Positions 50,101 to 62,400 of a DNA stretch of 64,000 nucleotides are shown piece after piece (within the stretch, counting starts at the first letter, position 1; each line of letters starts with the position of its first letter). Below the pieces are notes generated by a model, which was not told the DNA's origin, did no database searches, and saw nothing but the letters and a program-made list of their open reading frames with translations. The stretch covers positions 559,452-623,451 of the forward strand of contig JAQFVV010006621.1 of assembly GCA_028023455.1 (NCBI GenBank). The letters are read 5' to 3'. The translations under genes were made by a program, and so were the position numbers. The DNA comes from Epiperipatus broadwayi. Its lineage: Eukaryota; Onychophora; Udeonychophora; Euonychophora; Peripatidae.

Positions 50101-53100
50101 ATGAATTTGAATACTTTAACATTGCAGTTCAGTATTATTTAGCTAATTCTACCTAAATATGACAAAATCAGCGAAAAAATTCATTCAAAATATAGTATTG
50201 TATACCAGCATGTCCATTTCGCGTTTTAAGCTTGGAAATACAGCTAGGATACAAATTTTTAAAAATTGATGAATTTGAATACTTTAACATTGCAGTTCAG
50301 TATTATTTAGCTAATTCTACCTAAATATGACAAAATCAGCGAAAAAATTCATTCAAAATATAGTATTGTACACCAGCATGTTCCAATCGCGTTTTAAACT
50401 TGGAAATACAGCTAGGATACAAATTTTTAAAAATTGATGAATTTGAATACTTTAACATTGCAGTTCAGTATTATTTAGCTAATTCTACCTAAATATGACA
50501 AAATCAGCGAAAAAATTCATTCCAAATATACTATTGTATACCAGCATGTTCATTTCATGTTTTAAGCTTGGAAATACAGCTAGGATACAAATTTTTAAAA
50601 ATTGATGAATTTGAATACTTTAACATTGCAGTTCAGTATTATTTAGCTAATTCTACCTAAATATGACAAAATCAGCGAAAAAATTCATTCAAAATATAGT
50701 ATTGTACACCAGGTATGTTCATTTCGCGTTTTAAGCTTGGAAATACAGCTAGGATACAAATTTTTAAAAATTGATGAATTTGAATACTTTAACATTGCAG
50801 TTCAGTATTATTTAGCTAATTCTACCTAAATATGACAAAATCAGCGAAAAAATTCATTCAAAATATAGTATTGTACACCAGCATGTTCATTTCGCGTTTT
50901 AAGCTTGGAAATACAGCTAGGATACAAATTTTTAAAAATTGATGAATTTGAATACTTTAACATTGCAGTTCAATATTATTTAGCTAATTCTACCTAAATA
51001 TGATAAAATCAGCGAAAAAATTCATTCAAAATATAGCATTGTATACCAGCATGTCCATTTCGCATTTTAAGCTTGGAAATACAGCTAGGATACAAATTTT
51101 TAAAAATTGATGAATTTGAATACTTTAACATTGCAGTTCAGTATTATTTAGCTAATTCTACCTAAATATGACAAAATCAGCGAAAAAATTCATTCAAAAT
51201 ATAGTATTGTACACCAGCATGTTCATTTCGCGTTTTAAGCTTGGAAATACAGCTAGGATACAAATTTTTAAAAATTGATGAATTTCAATACTTTAACATT
51301 GCAGTTCAGTATTATTTAGCTAATTCTACCTAAATATGACAAAATCAGCGAAAAAATTTATTCCAAATATACTATTGTATACCAGCATGTCCATTTCGCG
51401 TTTTAAGCTTGGAAATAAAGCTAGGGCTACAAATTTTTAAAAATTGATGAATTTGAATACTTTAACATTGCAGTTCAGTATTATTTAGCTAATTCTACCT
51501 AAATATGACAAAATCAGCGAAAAAATTCATTCAAACTATAGTATTGTATACCAGCATGTCCATTTCGCGTTTTAAGCTTGGAAATACAGCTAGGATACAA
51601 ATTTTTAAAAATTGATGAATTTGAATACTTTAACATTGCAGTTCAGTATTATTTAGCTAATTCTACCTAAATATGACAAAATCAGCGAAAAAATTCATTC
51701 AAAATATAGTATTGTATACCAGCATGTCCATTTCGCGTTTTAAGCTTGGAAATACAGCTAGGATACAAATTTTTAAAAATTGATGAATTTGAATACTTTA
51801 ACATTGCAGTTCAGTATTATTTAGCTAATTCTACCTAAATATGACAAAATCAGCGAAAAAATTCATTCAAAATATAGTATTGTACACCAGCATGTTCATT
51901 TCGCGTTTTAAGCTTGGAAATACAGCTAGGATACAAATTTTTAAAAATTGATGAATTTGAATACTTTAACATTGCAGTTCAGTATTATTTAGCTAATTCT
52001 ACCTAAATATGACAAAATCAGCGAAAAAATTCATTCAAAATATAGTATTGTATACCAGCATGTCCATTTCGCGTTTTAAGCTTGGAAATACAGCTAGGAT
52101 ACAAATTTTTAAAAATTGATGAATTTGAATACTTTAACATTGCAGTTCAGTATTATTTAGCTAATTCTACCTAAATATGACAAAATCAGCGAAAAAATTC
52201 ATTCAAAATATAGTATTGTACACCAGCATGTTCCATTTCGCGTTTTAAGCTTGGAAATACAGCTAGGATACAAATTTTTAAAAATTTATGAATTTGAATT
52301 CTTAAACATTGCAGTTCAGTATTATTTAGCTAATTCTACCTAAATATGATAAAATCAGCGAAAAAATTCATTCAAAATATAGTATTGTACACCAGCATGT
52401 CCATTTCGCGTTTTAAGCTTGGAAATACAGCTAGGATACAAATTTTTAAAAATTGATGAATTTGAATACTTTAACATTGCAGTTCAGTATTATTTAGCTA
52501 ATTCTACCTAAATATGACAAAATCAGCGAAAAAATTCTTTCAAAATATAGTATTGTACACCAGCATGTTCCAATCGCGTTTTAAGCTTGGAAATACAGCT
52601 AGGATACAAATTTTTAAAAATTGATGAATTTGAATACTTAAACATTGCAGTTCAGTATTATTTAGCTAATTCTACCTAAATATGACAAAATCAGCGAAAA
52701 AATTCATTCAAAATATAGTATTGTACACCAGGTATGTTCATTTCGCGTTTTAAGCTTGGAAATACAGCTAGAATACAAATTTTTAAAAATTGATGAATTT
52801 GAATACTTTAACATTGCAGTTCAGTATTATTTAGCTAATTCTACCTAAATATGACAAAATCAGCGAAAAAATTCATTCAAAATATACTATTGTATACCAG
52901 CATGTCCATTTAGCGTTTTAAGCTTGGAAATACAGCTAGGATACAAATTTTTAAAAATTGATGAATTTGAATACTTTAACATTGCAGTTCAGTATTATTT
53001 AGCTAATTCTACCTAAATATGACAAAATCAGCGAAAAAATTCATTCAAAATATAGTATTGTACACCAGCATGTTCCATTTCGCGTTTTAAGCTTGGAAAT

Positions 53101-56100
53101 ACAGCTAGGATACAAATTTTTAAAAATTGATGAATTTGAATACTTTAACATTGCAGTTCAGTATTATTTAGCTAATTCTACCTAAATATGACAAAATCAG
53201 CGAAAAAATTCATTCAAAATATAGTATTGTATACCAGCATGTTCATTTCGCGTTTTAAGCTTGGAAATACAGCTAGGATACAAATTTTTAAAAATTGATG
53301 AATTTGAATACTTTAACATTGCAGTTCAGTATTATTTAGCTAATTCTACCTAAATATGACAAAATCAGCGAAAAAATTCATTCAAAATATAGTATTGTAC
53401 ACCAGCATGTTCCTTTCGCGTTTTAAGCTTGGAAATACAGCTAGGATACAAATTTTTAAAAATTGATGAATTTGAATACTTTAACATTGCAGTTCAGTAT
53501 TATTTAGCTAATTCTACCTAAATATGACAAAATCAGCGAAAAAATTTATTCCAAATATACTATTGTATACCAGCATGTCCATTTCGCGTTTTAAGCTTGG
53601 AAATAAAGCTAGGATACAAATTTTTAAAAATTGATGAATTTAAATACTTTAATATTGCAGTTCAATATTATTTAGCTAATTCTACCTAAATATGACAAAA
53701 TCAGCGAAAAAATTCATTCAAACTATAGTATTGTATACCAGCATGTTCATTTCGCATTTTAAGCTTGGAAATACAGCTAGGATACAAATTTTTAAAAATT
53801 GATGAATTTGAATACTTTAACATTGCAGTTCAGTATTATTTAGCTAATTCTACCTAAATATGACAAAATCAGCGAAAAAATTCATTCAAAATATAGTATT
53901 GTACACCAGCATGTTCATTTCGCGTTTTAAGCTTGGAAATACAGCTAGGATACAAATTTTTAAAAATTGATGAATTTGAATACTTTAACATTGCAGTTCA
54001 GTATTATTTAGCTAATTCTACCTAAATATGACAAAATCAGCGAAAAAATTCATTCAAAATATAGTATTGTATACCAGCATGTCCATTTCGCGTTTTAAGC
54101 TTGGAAATACAGCTAGGATACAAATTTTTAAAAATTTATGAATTTGAATACTTAAACATTGCAGTTCAATATTATTTAGCTAATTCTACCTAAATATGAC
54201 AAAATCAGCGAAAAAATTCATTCAAAATATAGTATTGTACACCAGCATGTTCATTTCGCGTTTTAAGCTTGGAAATACAGCTAGGATACAAATTTTTAAA
54301 AATTGATGAATTTGAATACTTTAACATTGCAGTTCAGTATTATTTAGCTAATTCTACCTAAATATGACAAAATCAGCGAAAAAATTCATTCCAAATATAC
54401 TACTGTATACCAGCCTGTTCCTTTCGCGTTTTAAGCTTGGAGATACAGCTAAGATACAAATTTTTAAAAATTGATGAATTTGAATACTTTAACATTGCAG
54501 TTCAGTATTATTTAGCTAATTCTACCTAAATATGACAAAATCAGCGAAAAAATTCATTCAAAATATAGTATTGTACACCAGCATGTTCATTTCGCGTTTT
54601 AAGCTTGGAAATACAGCTAGGATACAAATTTTTAAAAATTGATGAATTTGAATACTTTAACATTGCAGTTCAGTATTATTTAGCTAATTCTACCTAAATA
54701 TGACAAAATCAGCGAAAAAATTCATTCAAAATATAGTATTGTACACCAGCATGTTCATTTCGCGTTTTAAGCTTGGAAATACAGCTAGGATACAAATTTT
54801 TAAAAATTGATGAATTTGAATACTTTAACATTGCAGTTCAGTATTATTTAGCTAATTCTACCTAAATATGACAAAATCAGCGAAAAAATTCATTCAAAAT
54901 ATACTATTGTATACCAGCATGTTTTGTTCGGGTTTTAAGCTTGGAAATACAGCTAGGATACAAATTTTTAAAAATTGATGAATTTGAATACTTTAACATT
55001 GCAGTTCAGTATTATTTAGCTAATTCTACCTAAATATGACAAAATCAGCGAAAAAATTCATTCAAAATATAGTATTGTACACCAGCATGTTCATTTCGCA
55101 TTTTAAGCTTGGAAATACAGCTAGGATACAAATTTTTAAAAATTGATGAATTTGAATACTTTAACATTGCAGTTCAGTATTATTTAGCTAATTCTACCTA
55201 AATATGACAAAATCAGCGAAAAAATTTATTCCAAATATACTATTGTACACCAGCATGTTCATTTCGCGTTTTAAGCTTGGAAATACAGCTAGGATACAAA
55301 TTTTTAAAAATTGATGAATTTGAATACTTTAACATTGCAGTTCAGTATTATTTAGCTAATTCTACCTAAATATGACAAAATCAGCGAAAAAATTCATTCA
55401 AAATATAGTATTGTATACCAGCATGTTCATTTCGCGTTTTAAGCTTGGAAATACAGCTAGGATACAAATTTTTAAAAATTGATGAATTTGAATACTTTAA
55501 CATTGCAGTTCAATATTATTTAGCTAATTCTACCTAAATATGACAAAATCAGCGAAAAAATTCATTCAAAATATAGTATTGTACACCAGCATGTCCATTT
55601 CGCGTTTTAAGCTTGGAAATACAGCTAGGATACAAATTTTTAAAAATTGATGAATTTGAATACTTTAACATTGCAGTTCAGTATTATTTAGCTAATTCTA
55701 CCTAAATATGACAAAATCAGCGAAAAAATTCATTCAAAATATAGTATTGTACACCAGCATGTTCATTTCGCGTTTTAAGCTTGGAAATACAGCTAGGATA
55801 CAAATTTTTAAAAATTTATGAATTTGAATACTTTAACATTGCAGTTCAGTATTATTTAGCTAATTCTACCTAAATATGACAAAATCAGCGAAAAAATTCA
55901 TTCAAAATATAGTATTGTACACCAGCATGTTCATTTCGCGTTTTAAGCTTGGAAATACAGCTAGGATACAAATTTTTAAAAATTGATGAATTTGAATACT
56001 TTAACATTACAGTTCAGTATTATTTAGCTAATTCTACCTAAATATGACAAAATCAGCGAAAAAATTCATTCAAAATATAGTATTGTATACCAGCATGTTC

Positions 56101-59100
56101 ATTTCGCGTTTTAAGCTTGGAAATACAGCTAGGATACAAATTTTTAAAAATTGATGAATTTGAATACTTTAACATTGCAGTTCAGTATTATTTAGCTAAT
56201 TCTACCTAAATATGACAAAATCAGCGAAAAAATTCATTCAAAATATAGTATTGTATACCAGCATGTTCATTTCGCGTTTTAAGCTTGGAAATACAGCTAG
56301 GATACAAATTTTTAAAAATTGATGAATTTGAATACTTTAACATTGCAGTTCAATATTATTTAGCTAATTCTACCTAAATATGACAAAATCAGCGAAAAAA
56401 TTCATTCAAAATATAGTATTGTATACCAGCATGTTCATTTCGCGTTTTAAGCTTGGAAATACAGCTAGGATACAAATTTTTAAAAATTGATGAATTTGAA
56501 TACTTTAACATTGCAGTTCAGTATTATTTAGCTAATTCTACCTAAATATGACAAAATCAGCGAAAAAATTCATTCCAAATATACTACTGTACACCAGCAT
56601 GTTCCTTTCGCGTTTTAAGCTTGGAAATACAGCTAGGATACAAATTTTTAAAAATTGATGAATTTGAATACTTTAACATTGCAGTTCAGTATTATTTAGC
56701 TAATTCTACCTAAATATGACAAAATCAGCGAAAAAATTTATTCCAAATATACTATTGTATACTAGCATGTCCATTTCGCGTTTTAAGCTTGGAAATAAAG
56801 CTAGGGCTACAAATTTTTAAAAATTGATGAATTTAAATACTTTAATATTGCAGTTCAATATTATTTAGCTAATTCTACCTAAATATGACAAAATCAGCGA
56901 AAAAATTCATTCAAACTATAGTATTGTATACCAGCATGTCCATTTCGCGTTTTAAGCTTGGAAATACAGCTAGGATACAAATTTTTAAAAATTGATGAAT
57001 TTGAATACTTTAACATTGCAGTTCAGTATTATTTAGCTAATTCTACCTAAATATGACAAAATCAGCGAAAAAATTCATTCAAAATATAGTATTGTACACC
57101 AGCATGTTCATTTCGCGTTTTAAGCTTGGAAATACAGCTAGGATACAAATTTTTAAAAATTGATGAATTTGAATACTTTAACATTGCAGTTCAGTATTAT
57201 TTAGCTAATTCTACCTAAATATGACAAAATCAGCGAAAAAATTCATTCAAAATATAGTATTGTATACCAGCATGTTCATTTCGCGTTTTAAGCTTGGAAA
57301 TACAGCTAGGATACAAATTTTTAAAAATTTATGAATTTGAATTCTTTAACATTGCAGTTCAGTATTATTTAGCTAATTCTACCTAAATATGACAAAATCA
57401 GCGAAAAAATTCATTCAAAATATAGTATTGTACACCAGCATGTCCATTTCGCGTTTTAAGCTTGGAAATACAGCTAGGATACAAATTTTTAAAAATTGAT
57501 GAATTTGAATACTTTAACATTGCAGTTCAGTATTATTTAGCTAATTCTACCTAAATATGACAAAATCAGCGAAAAAATTCATTCCAAATATACTACTGTA
57601 TACCAGCATGTTCATTTCGCGTTTTAAGCTTGGAAATACAGCTAGGATACAAATTTTTAAAAATTGATGAATTTGTATACTTTAACATTGCAGTTCAATA
57701 TTATTTAGCTAATTCTACCTAAATATGACAAAATCAGCGAAAAAATTCATTCAAAATATAGTATTGTACACCAGCATGTTCATTTCGCGTTTTAAGCTTG
57801 GAAATACAGCTAGGATACAAATTTTTAAAAATTGATGAATTTGAATACTTTAACATTGCAGTTCAGTATTATTTAGCTAATTCTACCTAAATATGACAAA
57901 ATCAGCGAAAAAATTCATTCAAAATATACTATTGTACACCAGCATGTCCATTTCGCGTTTTAAGCTTGGAAATACAGCTAGGATACAAATTTTTAAAAAT
58001 TGATGAATTTGAATACTTTAACATTGCAGTTCAGTATTATTTAGCTAATTCTACCTAAATATGACAAAATCAGCGAAAAAATTCATTCAAAATATAGTAT
58101 TGTACACCAGCATGTTCATTTCGCGTTTTAAGCTTGGAAATACAGCTAGGATACAAATTTTTAAAAATTTATGAATTTGAATACTTAAACATTGCAGTTC
58201 AGTATTATTTAGCTAATTCTACCTAAATATGACAAAATCAGCGAAAAAATTCATTCAAAATATAGCATTGTACACCAGCATGTCCATTTCGCGTTTTAAG
58301 CTTGGAAATACAGCTAGGATACAAATTTTTAAAAATTGATGAATTTGAATACTTTAACATTGCAGTTCAGTATTATTTAGCTAATTCTACCTAAATATGA
58401 CAAAATCAGCGAAAAAATTCATTCAAAATATACTACTGTACACCAGCATGTTCCTTTCGCGTTTTAAGCTTGGAAATACAGCTAGGATACAAATTTTTAA
58501 AAATTGATGAATTTGAATACTTTAACATTGCAGTTCAGTATTATTTAGCTAATTCTACCTAAATATGACAAAATCAGCGAAAAAATTCATTCAAAATATA
58601 CTATTGTATACCAGCATGTCCATTTCGCGTTTTAAGCTTGGAAATACAGCTAGGATACAAATTTTTAAACATTGATGAATTTGAATACTTTAACATTGCA
58701 GTTCAATATTATTTAGCTAATTCTACCTAAATATGACAAAATCAGCGAAAAAATTCATTCAAACTATAGTATTGTATACCAGGATGTTCGTTTGGCATTT
58801 TAAGCTTGGAAATACAGCCAGTATACAAATTTTTAAAAATTGATGAATTTGAATACTTTAACATTGCAGTTCAGTATTATTTAGCTAATTCTACCTAAAT
58901 ATGACAAAATCAGCGAAAAAATTCATTCAAAATATAGTATTGTACACCAGCATGTTCCATTTCGCGTTTTAAGCTTGGAAATACAGCTAGGATACAAATT
59001 TTTAAAAATTGATGAATTTGAATACTTTAACATTGCAGTTCAGTATTATTTAGCTAATTCTACCTAAATATGACAAAATCAGCGAAAAAATTCATTAAAA

Positions 59101-59343
59101 ATATAGTATTGTATACCAGCATGTTCATTTCGCGTTTTAAGCTTGGAAATGCAGCTAGGATACAAATTTTTAAAAATTGATGAATTTGAATACTTTAACA
59201 TTGCAGTTCAGTATTATTTAGCTAATTCTACCTAAATATGACAAAATCAGCGAAAAAATTCATTCAAAATATAGTATTGTACACCAGCATGTTCATTTCG
59301 CGTTTTAAGCTTGGAAATACAGCTAGGATACAAATTTTTAAAA

Positions 59344-59403
59344 ATTGATGAATTTGAATACTTTAACATTGCAGTTCAGTATTATTTAGCTAATTCTAAA
59401 AAA
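59344..59403 (+). repeat. Shortened 60-bp satellite unit (deletion junction)
   Basis: The unit starting at 59344 jumps from consensus position ~54 (ctaattct) directly to the A run before the next attgatg at 59404, so it is 60 bp, a 108-bp deletion. The following units are unusually diverged (aattcgtataattcaac; acctaattatgac twice). This is the only large phase break seen in the array. Confidence 0.85.
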
Positions 59404-62400
59404 ATTGATGAATTCGTATAATTCAACATTGCAGTTCAGTATTATTTAGCTAATTCTACCTAATTATGACAAAATCAGTGAAAAAATTTATTCCAAATAT
59501 ACTATTGTATACCAGCATGTCCATTTCGCGTTTTAAGCTTGGAAATACAGCTAGGATACAAATTTTTAAAAATTGATGAATTTGAATACTTTAACATTGC
59601 AGTTCAGTATTATTTAGCTAATTCTACCTAATTATGACAAAATCAGTGAAAAAATTTATTCCAAATATACTATTGTATACCAGCATGTCCATTTCGCGTT
59701 TTAAGCTTGGAAATACAGCTAGGTAACAAATTTTTGAAAATTGATGAATTTGAATACTTTAACATTGCAGTTCAGTATTATTTAGCTAATTCTACCTAAA
59801 TATGACAAAATCAGCGAAAAAATTCATTCAAAATATAGTATTGTACACCAGGTATGTTCATTTCGCGTTTTAAGCTTGGAAATACAGCTAGGATACAAAT
59901 TTTTAAAAATTGATGAATTTGAATACTTTAACATTGCAGTTCAGTATTATTTAGCTAATTCTACCTAAATATGACAAAATCAGCGAAAAAATTCATTCAA
60001 AATATAGTATTGTACACCAGCATGTTCATTTCGCGTTTTAAGCTTGGAAATACAGCTAGGATACAAATTTTTAAAAATTGATGAATTTGAATACTTTAAC
60101 ATTGCAGTTCAGTATTATTTAGCTAATTCTACCTAAATATGACAAAATCAGTGAAAAAATTCATTCAAAATATAGTATTGTATACCAGCATGTTCATTTC
60201 GCGTTTTAAGCTTGGAAATACAGCTAGGATACAAATTTTTAAAAATTGATGAATTTGAATACTTTAACATTGCAGTTCAGTATTATTTAGCTAATTCTAC
60301 CTAAATATGACAAAATCAGCGAAAAAATTCATTCAAAATATAGTATTGTACACCAGCATGTTCATTTCGCGTTTTAAGCTTGGAAATACAGCTAGGATAC
60401 AAATTTTTAAAAATTGATGAATTTGAATACTTTAACATTGCAGTTCAGTATTATTTAGCTAATTCTACCTAAATATGACAAAATCAGCGAAAAAATTCAT
60501 TCAAAATATAGTATTGTACACCAGCATGTCCATTTCGCGTTTTAAGCTTGGAAATACAGCTAGGATACAAATTTTTAAAAAATTGATGAATTTGAATACT
60601 TTAACATTGCAGTTCAGTATTATTTAGCTAATTCTACCTAAATATGACAAAATCAGCGAAAAAATTCATTCCAAATATACTACTGTACACCAGCATGTTC
60701 CTTTCGCGTTTTAAGCTTGGAAATACAGCTAGGATACAAATTTTTAAAAATTGATGAATTTGAATACTTTAACATTGCAGTTCAGTATTATTTAGCTAAT
60801 TCTACCTAAATGTGACAAAATCAGCGAAAAAATTCATTCAAAATATAGTATTGTATACCAGCATGTCCATTTCGCGTTTTAAGCTTGGAAATACAGCTAG
60901 GGCTACAAATTTTTAAACATTGATGAATTTGAATACTTTAACATTGCAGTTCAATATTATTTAGCTAATTCTACCTAAATATGACAAAATCAGCGAAAAA
61001 ATTCATTCAAACTATAGTATTGTATACCAGGATGTTCGTTTTGCATTTTAAGCTTGGAAATACAGCCAGTATACAAATTTTTAAAAATTTATGAATTTGA
61101 ATTCTTTAACATTGCAGTTCAGTATTATTTAGCTCATTCTACCTAAATATGACAAAATTAGCGAAAAAATTCATTCAAAATATAGTATTGTACACCAGCA
61201 TGTCCATTTCGCGTTTTAAGCTTGGAAATACAGCTAGAATACAAATTTTTAAAAATTGATGAATTTGAATACTTTAACATTGCAGTTCAGTATTATTTAG
61301 CTAATTCTACCTAAATATGACAAAATCAGCGAAAAAATTCATTCAAAATATAGTATTGTACACCAGGTATGTTCATTTCACGTTTTAAGCTTGGAAATAC
61401 AGCTAGGATACAAATTTTTAAAAATTGATGAATTTGAATACTTTAACATTGCAGTTCAGTATTATTTAGCTAATTCTACCTAAATATGACAAAATCAGCG
61501 AAAAAATTCATTCAAAATATAGTATTGTATACCAGCATGTTCCATTTCGCGTTTTAAGCTTGGAAATACAGCTAGGATACAAATTTTTAAAAATTGATGA
61601 ATTTGAATACTTTAACATTGCAGTTCAGTATTATTTAGCTAATTCTACCTAAATATGACAAAATCAGCGAAAAAATTCATTCCAAATATACTACTGTACA
61701 CCAGCATGTTCCTTTCGCGTTTTAAGCTTGGAAATACAGCTAGGATACAAATTTTTAAAAATTGATGAATTTGAATACTTTAACATTGCAGTTCAGTATT
61801 ATTTAGCTAATTCTACCTAAATATGACAAAATCAGCGAAAAAATTCATTCAAAATATAGTATTGTACACCAGCATGTTCATTTCGCGTTTTAAGCTTGGA
61901 AATACAGCTAGGATACAAATTTTTAAAAATTGATGAATTTGAATACTTTAACATTGCAGTTCAGTATTATTTAGCTAATTCTACCTAAATATGACAAAAT
62001 CAGCGAAAAAATTCATTCCAAATATACTACTGTACACCAGCATGTTCCTTTTGCGTTTTAAGCTTGGAAATACAGCTAGGATACAAATTTTTAAAAATTG
62101 ATGAATTTGAATACTTTAACATTGCAGTTCAGTATTATTTAGCTAATTCTACCTAAATATGACAAAATCAGCGAAAAAATTCATTCAAAATATAGTATTG
62201 TATACCAGCATGTCCATTTCGCGTTTTAAGCTTGGAAATACAGCTAGGATAGAAATTTTTAAAAATTGATGAATTTGAATACTTTAACATTGCAGTTCAG
62301 TATTATTTAGCTAATTCTACCTAAATATGACAAAATCAGCGAAAAAATTCATTCAAAATATAGTATTGTACACCAGCATGTCCATTTCGCGTTTTAAGCT

